Positions 16,504-25,298 of a stretch of 64,000 bases of DNA are shown in pieces (positions within the stretch are counted from its first letter, which is position 1; each line of letters opens with the position of its first letter). The notes below the pieces were generated by a model. That model made no database searches, was not told where the DNA came from, and saw only the letters and a list, made by a program, of their open reading frames with translations. This DNA is from PFJX01 sp964542455. Its GTDB lineage: Bacteria > Pseudomonadota > Gammaproteobacteria > Burkholderiales > Thiobacillaceae. The stretch covers positions 44,489 through 108,488 of the forward strand of contig CAZIUC010000011.1 in NCBI GenBank assembly GCA_964542455.1. The letters run 5' to 3'. Made by a program: the position numbers and the translations under genes.

Positions 16504-16959
16504 TTACGCGGGTTTGCGAAAGCTGTCCCAGATCAGGAGCGCTGCGCCAACCGAGATGGCGCTGTCCGCCACGTTGAACGCCGGGAAGTGCCAGGCGCCC
16601 AGGTAGAAATCCAGGAAGTCGATGACGTAGCCATACCAGACGCGGTCGATCACGTTGCCGACGGCGCCGCCGAGGATCAGCGCCAGGGCGGCGGAAAACA
16701 GGCGGCGGCCGGCGGTCTTTTTCAGGAGATACACAATGACGACCGTGGCGATGATCGCGATGCTCAGGAAGAACCAGCGTTGCCAGCCGGGCTGGTCGGC
16801 GAACAGGGAAAACGCCGCGCCGCTGTTATGGACGTGGACCAGGTTGAAGAAGCCGGTGAGGGGAATGACGTCGACATAAGCCACGAGCCGGTCGATCACC
16901 GCCAGCTTGGTGAGTTGGTCGAGGAGCAGCACCACGGCGGCGAGCCAGAGCCAGTGCAT
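16504..16959 (-). CDS. lspA: Prolipoprotein signal peptidase II
   Basis: This is a 151-aa inner-membrane aspartyl peptidase with four membrane helices (MHWLWLAAVVLLLDQLTKL first). The catalytic aspartates sit in NVIDRVWYG and FNVADSAIS. It cleaves signal peptides of diacylglyceryl-modified prolipoproteins. The ATG at 16959 is chosen because the protein begins there like its family. The open frame extends a further 52 codons through repeat D, but that stretch has no family similarity and overlaps ileS. The ribosome-binding sequence AGGAGGGGAGC directly before the ATG belongs to the repeat. No fkpB follows; the chemosensory operon does. Confidence 0.95.
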   Translation of the reverse strand: MHWLWLAAVVLLLDQLTKLAVIDRLVAYVDVIPLTGFFNLVHVHNSGAAFSLFADQPGWQRWFFLSIAIIATVVIVYLLKKTAGRRLFSAALALILGGAVGNVIDRVWYGYVIDFLDFYLGAWHFPAFNVADSAISVGAALLIWDSFRKPA

Positions 16960-17085
16960 GCTCCCCTCCTCCGCCGGGGGAGGGGCCGGGGGAGAGGGAA
17001 CTCGGGTGGACTTATCCGAGCGGCGTGGGTGAGCGATGGGGTTTCCCTCTCCCCCAGCCCCTCCCCCGGAGGGGGAGGGGAGCTC
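16960..17085. repeat. Inverted repeat, family D (copy 1), between ileS and lspA
   Basis: A roughly 125-bp inverted repeat with arms rich in CTCCCCC/GGGGGAG. The left half reads CCGGGGGAGGGGCCGGGGGAG then AGGGAACTCGGGTGG; the right half mirrors it with TTTCCCTCTCCCCCAGCCCC. It separates the ileS stop from the lspA start and contributes the lspA ribosome site. Other copies are in ileS (18577) and alr (58265). Confidence 0.9.
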
Positions 17086-19951
17086 AGGCGTGCTCACGTT
17101 GTTCCCCCTCACCATACAGATTGCTCACACAGCGCCCACACAGCCCCGGGTGTTCGACGACGGCGCCGACATCCTCGCGATAGTGCCAGCAGCGCTCGCA
17201 TTTCTCGTGGCTGGAGGAACTGGCCTCGATGCGCGTCTCGCCCTCACTTCGCTCCACACGCGCGGCGGAGGTGATCAGCACGAATTTGAGGTCGTCGCCC
17301 AGGCTGGACAGCAAGGCGTGGTCGTCGCCTGAGGCGAACAGCGTGACTTCGGCTTGCAGCGAGGAGCCGACCTTGCCCGCGACGCGCAACTCCTCGATGT
17401 GCCGGGTGCACAGCGCGCGCAGTTCGCGAATGCGGCTCCAGCGCTTGAGCAATTCGTCGTCATCGGCTTGTCGCGGCAACTCATGCCAGAGGCTGAGGAA
17501 CACGCTTTCCGCCTGGCAATGCGCCTGCAGCGCCCAGATTTCCTCGGCGGTGGCGGAGAGGATCGGCGCCAGCAGGCGGGTAAGCGTGTGCTGGATGTGC
17601 CACAGCGCGGTCTGCGCGGCGCGGCGGGCCTTTGAATCGACGCCGCAGGTGTAGAGGCGGTCCTTCAGTACATCGAGGTAGAAGGCGCCGAGGTCTTCCG
17701 AGCAAAACGCGTGCAGACGTTGCACGGCGGTATGGAAGCTGTAATTGCGGTAATCGGCCAGCACTTCTTCCTGCATCGATCGGGTGAGCGCCAGGGCATA
17801 GCGGTCGATTTCCAGCATTTCGTCCAGCGCCACGGCGTCTTTCGACAACTCGAAGTCGGCGGTGTTGGCGAGCAGGAAGCGGAGCGTGTTGCGGATGCGG
17901 CGGTAGCCATCCACCGCGCGCTTGAGGATTTCATCGGAAATGGTCAGTTCGCCCGAGTAATCGGTACTGGCCACCCACAGGCGCAGGATGTCGGCGCCGT
18001 AGGTGTCCATCACCTTCTGCGGCGCGATGACGTTGCCCGTGGACTTGGACATCTTCTTGCCCTTGCCGTCCACCACGAAGCCATGGGTCAGCAGTGCCTT
18101 GTAGGGCGCGTGGCCGTCGCTGGCGCAGCCGGTGAGCAGGGACGACTGGAACCAGCCGCGATGCTGGTCGGAACCTTCCAGATAGAGGTCGGCCGGATGC
18201 GCCAGGCCCTCGCGTTCCTTCAGCAGGCAGGCATGGGTGACGCCGGAGTCGAACCAGACGTCCAGGGTGTCTTTCACCTTGGCGTAGTGCTCGGCTTCAT
18301 CGCCCAGCAGTTCGATGGCCTCCAGGCTGAACCAGGCTTCGACGCCGCGCTGTTCCACCCGCTTGGCGACGATTTCCAGCAGTTCCGCCGAACGTGGGTG
18401 CAGTTCGCCGGTTTGTTTGTGCATGAAGAAGGTGATCGGCACGCCCCAGTTGCGCTGGCGCGAGACGCACCAGTCCGGACGGTTCTTCATCATCGCCTCC
18501 AGCCGGGCGCGACCCCAGGCGGGGAAAAATTCGGTTTCCTCGACGGCGCGCATGGCGAGCGAGCGCAGGGTGATATTCCCCTCTCCCACCGGGAGAGGGG
18601 CTAGGGGAGAGGGAACTCGGGTGGCTTTATCCACCGCCGTTCCCTCATCCCCAGCCCTTCTCCCGGAGGGAGAAGGGAGCAAACGGTCCATGCCGATGAA
18701 CCACTGCCGCGTCGCCCGGAAGATGATCGGCGTCTTGTGCCGCCAGCAGTGCGGGTAGCTGTGTTTGAGGTGGGCCTTGGCGAGCAGGTGGCCGTTTTCG
18801 CTGAGGGTTTCCAGCACTTTCTTGTTGCCGTCCCACACCGAGAGGCCGCCGACGAGGGGGGTGTCGGCGTAGAACTTGCCGTCGTCGCCGACCGGGTTGG
18901 CGACTTCCAGGCCGTATTTGAGGCCGGCGATGTAGTCGTCATGGCCGTGGCCGGGGGCGATGTGGACCAGGCCGACTCCGGCTTCCGTGGTGACGAAGTC
19001 GGCCAGGATCACCGGCACCTGGTAGTCGTGGAAGGGGTGGCGCAGTTGCAGGCCGGCCAGGGCCGCGCCCTTGACCTGGGCCACGGTTTCCACCGTCTCG
19101 AAGCCATAGCGCTGGATCGCGCCTTCCGCCAGGTCGCGCGCCAGGATCAGCAGGCCTTTCGGGGTGCGGATGACGTCATAGGCGAAGTCCGCGTGTACCG
19201 CCACCGCCCGGTTGGCCGGCAGGGTCCACGGGGTGGTGGTCCAGATCACCGCATAGGCGGGGGTGTCCAGGTTATCGATACCGATGCGCTGGGCCAGATC
19301 GTCCATGTCCGCCACCGGGAAGGCCACGTCGATGGCCGGCGACACCTTGTCTTCATATTCCACTTCGGCTTCCGCCAGGGCCGAGCCGCAATCGACGCAC
19401 CAGTGCACCGGCTTGGCGCCCAGGTAGAGGTGGCCGTTGCGCTGGATTTTTCCCAGCTCGCGGATGATGTCCGCCTCGAAGCGGAAATCCATGGTGCGGT
19501 ACGGGTGTTCCCAGTCGCCCAGCACACCCAGGCGGATGAAGTCGGCCTTCTGCCGTTCCACCTGGCTGGCGGCGTATTCGCGGCAGAGTTCGCGGAATTT
19601 GGCCGGCTCCATGTGCTTGCCGTGCGCCTTCTCCACCACCAGTTCGATCGGCAGGCCGTGGCAGTCCCAGCCCGGCACATAGGGCGCGTCGAAGCCGTCC
19701 AGCGTCTTGCTCTTGACGATGATGTCCTTGAGGATCTTGTTCACCGCGTGGCCGATGTGGATGTCGCCGTTGGCGTAGGGCGGGCCGTCGTGCAGGATGA
19801 ACTTGGGCCGCCCGGCGGCTGCGGCGCGGATTTTTTCGTAAAGCTTGTTCTCCTGCCATTGCTTGATCCAGCCCGGCTCGCGGCGGGCGAGATCGCCGCG
19901 CATGGGGAAGGGGGTATCGGGCAGGTTCAGGGTGTTTTTGTAGTCGGGCAT
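17084..19951 (-). CDS. ileS: Isoleucyl-tRNA synthetase, carrying an in-frame repeat insertion
   Basis: This is a 955-aa class I synthetase that charges tRNA-Ile. The HIGH motif is in GDIHIGHAVNKIL, the KMSKS loop is GKKMSKSTGN, and the C-terminal zinc finger has CERCWHY and CGRCVSNL. The editing domain lies at about 190-400. Between WFIGMDR and the conserved AVEETEFFPAWGRARLEAM segment, residues about 424-458 (PSPSGRRAGDEGT onwards) are encoded by a family D repeat with no stop or frameshift. Family members have a short, conserved linker there. The gene is otherwise complete and presumably functional, because it is the only ileS seen here. Confidence 0.96.
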   Translation of the reverse strand: MPDYKNTLNLPDTPFPMRGDLARREPGWIKQWQENKLYEKIRAAAAGRPKFILHDGPPYANGDIHIGHAVNKILKDIIVKSKTLDGFDAPYVPGWDCHGLPIELVVEKAHGKHMEPAKFRELCREYAASQVERQKADFIRLGVLGDWEHPYRTMDFRFEADIIRELGKIQRNGHLYLGAKPVHWCVDCGSALAEAEVEYEDKVSPAIDVAFPVADMDDLAQRIGIDNLDTPAYAVIWTTTPWTLPANRAVAVHADFAYDVIRTPKGLLILARDLAEGAIQRYGFETVETVAQVKGAALAGLQLRHPFHDYQVPVILADFVTTEAGVGLVHIAPGHGHDDYIAGLKYGLEVANPVGDDGKFYADTPLVGGLSVWDGNKKVLETLSENGHLLAKAHLKHSYPHCWRHKTPIIFRATRQWFIGMDRLLPSPSGRRAGDEGTAVDKATRVPSPLAPLPVGEGNITLRSLAMRAVEETEFFPAWGRARLEAMMKNRPDWCVSRQRNWGVPITFFMHKQTGELHPRSAELLEIVAKRVEQRGVEAWFSLEAIELLGDEAEHYAKVKDTLDVWFDSGVTHACLLKEREGLAHPADLYLEGSDQHRGWFQSSLLTGCASDGHAPYKALLTHGFVVDGKGKKMSKSTGNVIAPQKVMDTYGADILRLWVASTDYSGELTISDEILKRAVDGYRRIRNTLRFLLANTADFELSKDAVALDEMLEIDRYALALTRSMQEEVLADYRNYSFHTAVQRLHAFCSEDLGAFYLDVLKDRLYTCGVDSKARRAAQTALWHIQHTLTRLLAPILSATAEEIWALQAHCQAESVFLSLWHELPRQADDDELLKRWSRIRELRALCTRHIEELRVAGKVGSSLQAEVTLFASGDDHALLSSLGDDLKFVLITSAARVERSEGETRIEASSSSHEKCERCWHYREDVGAVVEHPGLCGRCVSNLYGEGEQREHA
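18577..18679. repeat. Inverted repeat, family D (copy 2), inside ileS
   Basis: Arms CCCTCTCCCACCGGGAGAGG and CTTCTCCCGGAGGGAGAAGG flank a spacer with AGGGAACTCGGGTGG, identical over much of its length to the lspA-ileS copy. It is read through in frame by ileS. Confidence 0.92.
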
Positions 19952-19969
19952 AGTCAGTGGGCCAGGGTT

Positions 19970-20043
19970 GTAGCGCCGGCATCCTTGCCGGCTTGCAGCG
20001 ATGAAGGTAACAGCAACACAGCCGGCTGGAAGCCGGCGCTACA
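19970..20043. repeat. Inverted repeat, family C (copy 2), between ribF and ileS
   Basis: The arms GTAGCGCCGGCATCCTTGCC and AGCCGGCTGGAAGCCGGCGC with CTACAG occupy most of the 96-bp ribF-ileS gap. Confidence 0.9.
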
Positions 20044-20047
20044 GTCA

Positions 20048-20992
20048 TCAGACATTCAGCAGTTCCCGCGCCTGTTGCGCGTCGAGATCGATCTGGGCGA
20101 TCAGCGCGTCGAGGTTGGGGAACTTGGCTTCGTCGCGCAGTTTGTGCAGGAATTCCACGCGCAGGTGCTCGCGGTAGATCGAACGGTCGAAATTGAACAG
20201 ATGGACTTCCAGGGTCGGGCGGCCGTTGGTGTGGACGGTGGGGCGGGTGCCGAGGCTGGCGACGCCGGGCCAGTCGTGCTGGTTTGGTCCACCTCCGAGG
20301 CCCTGCACGCGCACCGCGAAGATGCCTTTCAACGGCGGCTTGTTGTGCTTCAACTGGATGTTGGCGGTGGGGTAGCCGATCTTGCGGCCCAATTGGTCAC
20401 CACCGACGACGCGGCCGGAAATGGAATAGGGGCGGCCCAGCAGCTGCGCGGCCATCGCCATGTCGCCTTCCGCCAGCGCCTCGCGCACGGCGGTGCTGGA
20501 GGCGCGCTGGCCGGCTGCTTCGATGGTGTGCAGCGCCTCGGCCTGGAAGCCGAATTCGCGGCCCATCTGTTGCAGCAGGGCGAAATCCCCGGCGCGTCTG
20601 GCGCCGAAACGGAAATCGTCACCCACCAGCACATAACGCGCCTTCAGGCCATCCACCAGGATGCGGCGCACGAAATCCTCGGCGGAGAGCGCGGCGAAGG
20701 GCTTGGTGAAGCGGCAGACATGGACGTGCGCGACCCCGAGGCCACGCAGGATTTCCAGCTTTTCGCGCAGGGAAGTCAGGCGGGTGGGGGCGGACTCCGG
20801 CGTGAAGATTTCGCGCGGATGCGGCTCGAACGTCAGCACCGTGGGCGCGGCGGCCACCGAGGCGGCGCGCGAGGCCAGCCGCGCCAGCATGGCCTGATGG
20901 CCGAGGTGAATGCCATCGAAGTTGCCGATGGTGATGGCGTTGGGCCGGATGGCGCGGTGCTGTGAATCAAACCAGCCGTGGGTCATCAGCAT
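20048..20992 (-). CDS. ribF: Bifunctional riboflavin kinase/FAD synthetase
   Basis: A 314-aa cytoplasmic enzyme. The N-terminal FAD synthetase domain (about 15-180) has ITIGNFDGIHLGHQAML (nucleotidyltransferase HxGH) and SSTAVREAL. The C-terminal riboflavin kinase domain (about 185-310) has GRVVGGDQLGRKIGYPTANI and a terminal LVEFLHKLRDE-like region. It converts riboflavin to FMN then FAD. The order ribF-ileS-lspA is conserved in proteobacteria. A second in-frame ATG lies two codons in. rpsT, often upstream, is not present; a signalling block lies there instead. Confidence 0.96.
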   Translation of the reverse strand: MLMTHGWFDSQHRAIRPNAITIGNFDGIHLGHQAMLARLASRAASVAAAPTVLTFEPHPREIFTPESAPTRLTSLREKLEILRGLGVAHVHVCRFTKPFAALSAEDFVRRILVDGLKARYVLVGDDFRFGARRAGDFALLQQMGREFGFQAEALHTIEAAGQRASSTAVREALAEGDMAMAAQLLGRPYSISGRVVGGDQLGRKIGYPTANIQLKHNKPPLKGIFAVRVQGLGGGPNQHDWPGVASLGTRPTVHTNGRPTLEVHLFNFDRSIYREHLRVEFLHKLRDEAKFPNLDALIAQIDLDAQQARELLNV

Positions 20993-21193
20993 GGGTGCGT
21001 CTATCTCTTTGAAAAGTCGTGAATTTTAGCGGCTCGTGGGAGATGCAGTCCATGCGCATTCATAGACGGCGGATTTGTGTCCCTGGGTGGGTCGTGAGCT
21101 GGGCCTGATTCCGACTAAAGTTTGCCGTCGCGGTGCCGTAACCCAGCCTTGCCAGGTTTTACTTCGCTGTTTCTCTTGCCGGGGGCAACAAAA

Positions 21194-22345
21194 ATGAAAT
21201 CGCTGTTCTTGCGGATGCGCATGGTGCATTGGTTGGGGGTGCTGCTGCTGTTGGGCAACGCCACGTTCTTCACCGACAACCTGTTCGGCTCCATCGTGCA
21301 ATACGTCGTCGCGCTGGTGGTGATGTTGCATGACATCGACGAAAAACGCTGGGGGGTGGATACCGTGCGGCAGGTTTCCGCGTATCTGGCCCATTTCACC
21401 GCCAAGGATCTCTCCCGAGAGGCGCGCATCAACGCCAAATTCAATCAGGAGGTGCATGACATGTTGACGGTGATCGACCAGTTCCGCGAGAACATCCGCG
21501 GCGCGCTCAACGAGGTCAAGCAATCCTCCCGGGAGAGCGGCAGTGTCGCGGCCTCATTCGGCCAGGCTTCGAGAGAGATCGGCCAGCATGTTGAGGAAGA
21601 AACCGCGCTCGCCGAGCAAGCCGGCGACAGCGCGGCGGCGATTGCCCGCGCCGTCGCCGAACTGGCCGCCGATGCGGAACGTACCGCGCGCGACATGGAA
21701 TCCGCTCGCGATGAATTGGCGCGCAGCCGCGCGGAAGTGCAAGCCATGATCGAACATGTGGCGGAAAGCATACGCAACGGCGACGCGCTGGCGAGCCGGC
21801 TGAAACAGCTTTCCGATTCCGCCTCCCAGGTCAATCAGGTGCTCACCACCGTTTCGGAAGTGGCGGAACAGACCAATCTGCTCGCGCTCAATGCCGCCAT
21901 CGAAGCCGCGCGCGCCGGCGAGCAGGGGCGCGGTTTCGCGGTGGTGGCCGATGAAGTGCGCAAGCTGGCGGAACGCACCAAGCGCAGTGTCGATGAAATC
22001 GGTGGCACCTTGGGCGGGATCAATCAGTCGGTGGCCGAAACCACCCGTGAAATGAGCCGCCAATCGGAGGTCTATCGCGGTCTTTCCGAAGCCTCGCGCA
22101 ATGTCGAGGGGGTCATCGAAAGCACCGCGCAATGGGTGGGAGGCGTGGCGGATATGGTGAAAAGCACCGCCGATGTGTCGACCCAGGTGCAGGATGGCGT
22201 CGAGCGCATCGTCGGCCAGATTTCCCGTATCCAGGCCAGCGCCCGCGCCAACGCGGCCACCGCCGCCGGGATCATCGATGGCGCCGATCGCATGGCCAGA
22301 TTGACCAGCGACTTGAACACGCGTCTGGCGCAATTCCAGACTTGA
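21194..22345 (+). CDS. Membrane-anchored methyl-accepting chemotaxis protein without periplasmic sensor
   Basis: This is a 383-aa protein. Two closely spaced hydrophobic helices (about 10-25 and 32-48, VHWLGVLLLLGNATFF and VQYVVALVVML) leave almost no periplasmic loop. A coiled-coil then leads into the signalling hairpin TNLLALNAAIEAARAGEQGR and DEVRKLAERT. Input may come from the membrane or through partner receptors. The start is the ATG at 21194 with GGGGGC upstream; a longer frame from 21122 lacks receptor character. It is the only plus-strand gene in the signalling blocks, divergent from ribF and convergent with the next GGDEF-EAL gene. Confidence 0.9.
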   Translation: MKSLFLRMRMVHWLGVLLLLGNATFFTDNLFGSIVQYVVALVVMLHDIDEKRWGVDTVRQVSAYLAHFTAKDLSREARINAKFNQEVHDMLTVIDQFRENIRGALNEVKQSSRESGSVAASFGQASREIGQHVEEETALAEQAGDSAAAIARAVAELAADAERTARDMESARDELARSRAEVQAMIEHVAESIRNGDALASRLKQLSDSASQVNQVLTTVSEVAEQTNLLALNAAIEAARAGEQGRGFAVVADEVRKLAERTKRSVDEIGGTLGGINQSVAETTREMSRQSEVYRGLSEASRNVEGVIESTAQWVGGVADMVKSTADVSTQVQDGVERIVGQISRIQASARANAATAAGIIDGADRMARLTSDLNTRLAQFQT

Positions 22346-22369
22346 GTGGGGTATTTGGCGCCACGCGCC

Positions 22370-25288
22370 TTACCCTTCCTTCGCGACGATCAGATCCTGA
22401 AGCGCATGGAGTCGTCCCAGCAATTCGTCGCGCAGCGCGAACAATTCCGGCAGGCGTTTGCGCGCTTCGCCGTATTTTCCGGCGCGCAGAAGATTGAGCA
22501 GTCTGCCGCCCAGTTCGTGTACCTGCTGATGCACCGGGTCGATGACGGTGAACTCGGGCAAGGTGCCGTAACGTACCTGACCGGAGCCGTGATACCAGCG
22601 TCCGAAACGGCAGAGATCCTGTTCCAGGATGAGGGGAACGTCTGTTTCACTTCCAACTTCGTTTTCGATGCGGTCGGCCAGATTGTCGATCCAGTCGCGG
22701 TGGTTGTATTCCGCCAGCAGCAGGGCGAAATCCTCCCGGTGCCAACGGCGGAAATTTTCCTCGCTCCAGGCGTATGGGGTAGTCCACTTCGCCACCCAGG
22801 CGGGTAGTTCGGCGGCCGGCATGGGTCGGGCGATGCTGTAGCCCTGGGCCACCGCGCAGCCGAGTTGCAGCAACAGCAGGCCCGCCTCCAGGCTGTCCAC
22901 CCCCTCGGCGACGACGTCGCGGCCGAAGGCCTCGGCCAGGGCAATGACGCCTTCGATGATGGCCAGGTCGTCGGGGTCGCGCAGCATGTCGCGGACGAAG
23001 GACTGGTCGATCTTCAATATCTGCACCGGCAGGTGCTTCAGGTAGGTCAGCGAGGAATAGCCGGTACCGAAATCGTCCAGTGCGAAGTCGCTGCCCAGCC
23101 GCTGGCAGGCGCGTATCACCTCGGAGACGCGCTCCAGGTCTTCCAGGGCAGCCGTTTCCAGAATTTCCAGTTCCAGTTGCCGTGGAGAAACATCGGGATG
23201 CGCCGCCAGGCCGGCCCGGAGTTTTTCCAGAAAATCGGACTGCTGGATATGCTGGGCGGAAATATTGACACTGACGGTGATCCCCAGTCCCTGTTCATGC
23301 CATTTGGCCAGTTGCTGTAGCGCCTGTCGCAGCACCCACTCGCCCAGGGCGATGTCCAGTTCGGTATTTTCGATCACCGGCAGGAAGGTGGCCGGGCTGA
23401 GCAGGCCGTGTTCGGGATGGCGCCAACGGATAAGCGCCTCGGCGCCCACTACCGCGCCCGTGCGCATGTTGACCTGCGGCTGATAGAACAACTCGAATTC
23501 CTCCGCCTCCAGAGCCTGGCGGATACGCTCCTGGGTTTCCCGATGGCTGCGCGCGCGGCGGTCGCCTTCCACGTCGTAGAAGGTATAGCGCCCGCGCCCC
23601 GCCTGTTTCGCGGCGTACATGGCCTGATCGGCGTGGCGTAACAGGGTGTCCGGGTCCTCGTCGTCGCTGGGATAGAGGCTGACGCCGATGCTGGCGGACA
23701 GGGTGGCGATCTGTCCGTCGATCAGGGCTGGCTGGGAAATGACGCTGAGCAGCCGGTCCAGGGTGGCCTCGCATTCCTCCAGGTCATTGAGGCCCTGGAG
23801 CAGAAGTACGAACTCGTCGCCGCCCAGGCGCGCCACCGTGTCGCCGCTACGCAGAGCCTCGCTCATGCGCCGGGCCATTTCCACCAGCAGATGGTCGCCG
23901 GCCTCGTGCCCGTGGGTGTCGTTGATCGGCTTGAAGCCGTCCAGGTCGAGATAGCCGATCGCCAGCAGGTCGCCGTTGCGCCGTGCCTGGGCAATGGCGT
24001 GGCGCATGCGGTCGGCCAGCAACACCCGGTTGGGGATGCCGGTCAGGGCGTCGTGCTGGGCGAGGTGCTGCAACTGCTGTTCCTGCCGCTTGACCAGGCT
24101 GATGTCGGAGAACACGCCCAGATAATGGGTGATGGCGCCCGCCGAATTGCGTATGGCGGCGATGGACAGGCGTTCGGGGTATTCCTCACCATCCTTGCGC
24201 TGGTTCCAGACTTCACCGATCCAGTACCCTTCCTCGCGGATGGACCGCCACATGCTCGAGTAGAAGGCCGGATCGTGGCGGTCCGAGGCGAGCACGCGCG
24301 GCGCCTTGCCAATCACCTCTTCCCGCGGATAGCCGGTGATCTGGGTGAAGGCCGGGTTGGTGTCGACGATCAGACCGGCGGCGTCGGTGATCATGATGCC
24401 TTCGCGGGCATGCGCGAACACGCTGGCGGACAGGCGCATGGCTTCCTGGCTGTGCTGGATGGCCCGCGCCATCTCGTTCAGGCTGTGCGCCAGTTCGGCG
24501 GTTTCGTCGCTGCCGCCTTCCGGCACCCGCCAGGCATAGTCGCCCTCCGCCAGGCGTCGGGCGCCCGCGCGGAAGGCGTTCAGCCGGCGCACCACCAGCA
24601 GGTGGACCAGGCCGCCGGCGAGGATCAGGGCCAACGCCACCACGGCAAGGTGGATGGCTTGCTCACGCCACCAGAGGCCGAGTATGCGTGCTTCGGTTTC
24701 CGCCGCCGGCAGTTTGGCGCTGAGGATGCCGCGCAGATCGCCGACCTTGTAGCCGTAAGCCAGTGCGTAGTTTTCTCGGATGGATGCCGGAGCATCCTCG
24801 CGATTGCCGTGGCATTTAAGACAGTAAGGTTCGGTCCAGATCGGCGTGGCGTAATGGTAATAACGCAGCCCGCGCGAATCGCTATAGGTGGTCAGCCGTT
24901 CCTTGGCGTCCGGATGGGCGCGGAAGTAGCGAATGGCCCCCATTTCCAGCGTATCCGCCTGATTGGCGGGATTTCGAGGGCGGTCGCTGACATTGTTGAA
25001 GCGCACACCGCGCCGGTCGAAGGCCCGGAAATCCTGGGCGATACGTGGTAACGCATGAGCGGGCAGAAAGCCGACGGCGCGGGCATCGAGCGCCATGCCG
25101 CTGGACAGAAACTGGCGTTGATAGGTGCGCCGCATCGCCATCAACAAACCGTGCAGCGAGCGCCCTTCCTCGAGCAGCGCGGCTTCCACGCTTCGCTGGG
25201 TGTGCTGGTAACCGAACCAGGCCATGACCGCCAGAGCGGCCAGCAGGGCGGCACCGATACCGAACCAGATTTTGAAGACCAGTCTCAT
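22370..25288 (-). CDS. Heme c sensor-HAMP-PAS-GGDEF-EAL-CZB protein
   Basis: This is a 972-aa membrane protein. A first TM helix is followed by a periplasmic domain of the DUF3365/Tll0287 type with a heme c-binding CLKCH, a second TM (about 215-235), HAMP, PAS (about 295-415), GGDEF (about 430-590; RLGGDEF, inhibitory RSGD) and EAL (about 605-850; GAEALIRW, LDDFGTGYSS, LKIDQSF). The C-terminal CZB domain keeps HxxW (HRDW), CRFGRW and HQQVH. Both catalytic domains look intact, so the net direction of cyclic-di-GMP turnover is not predictable. It starts 10 nt after the upstream receptor stop. The start at 25288 was chosen because the TM helix follows it. Confidence 0.92.
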   Translation of the reverse strand: MRLVFKIWFGIGAALLAALAVMAWFGYQHTQRSVEAALLEEGRSLHGLLMAMRRTYQRQFLSSGMALDARAVGFLPAHALPRIAQDFRAFDRRGVRFNNVSDRPRNPANQADTLEMGAIRYFRAHPDAKERLTTYSDSRGLRYYHYATPIWTEPYCLKCHGNREDAPASIRENYALAYGYKVGDLRGILSAKLPAAETEARILGLWWREQAIHLAVVALALILAGGLVHLLVVRRLNAFRAGARRLAEGDYAWRVPEGGSDETAELAHSLNEMARAIQHSQEAMRLSASVFAHAREGIMITDAAGLIVDTNPAFTQITGYPREEVIGKAPRVLASDRHDPAFYSSMWRSIREEGYWIGEVWNQRKDGEEYPERLSIAAIRNSAGAITHYLGVFSDISLVKRQEQQLQHLAQHDALTGIPNRVLLADRMRHAIAQARRNGDLLAIGYLDLDGFKPINDTHGHEAGDHLLVEMARRMSEALRSGDTVARLGGDEFVLLLQGLNDLEECEATLDRLLSVISQPALIDGQIATLSASIGVSLYPSDDEDPDTLLRHADQAMYAAKQAGRGRYTFYDVEGDRRARSHRETQERIRQALEAEEFELFYQPQVNMRTGAVVGAEALIRWRHPEHGLLSPATFLPVIENTELDIALGEWVLRQALQQLAKWHEQGLGITVSVNISAQHIQQSDFLEKLRAGLAAHPDVSPRQLELEILETAALEDLERVSEVIRACQRLGSDFALDDFGTGYSSLTYLKHLPVQILKIDQSFVRDMLRDPDDLAIIEGVIALAEAFGRDVVAEGVDSLEAGLLLLQLGCAVAQGYSIARPMPAAELPAWVAKWTTPYAWSEENFRRWHREDFALLLAEYNHRDWIDNLADRIENEVGSETDVPLILEQDLCRFGRWYHGSGQVRYGTLPEFTVIDPVHQQVHELGGRLLNLLRAGKYGEARKRLPELFALRDELLGRLHALQDLIVAKEG

Positions 25289-25298
25289 GGCTGGCAGA

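Noticed and set aside
16960..17115. Longer lspA start at 17115
   Set aside because: The added residues are repeat-coded, overlap ileS and have no family match; the ATG at 16959 has its own ribosome site.
18737..20965. Long plus-strand ORFs antisense to ileS/ribF and to the GGDEF-EAL gene at 27347 (742 and 820 codons)
   Set aside because: They lie opposite well-conserved minus-strand genes, have no recognisable domains and reflect high GC third-position bias.
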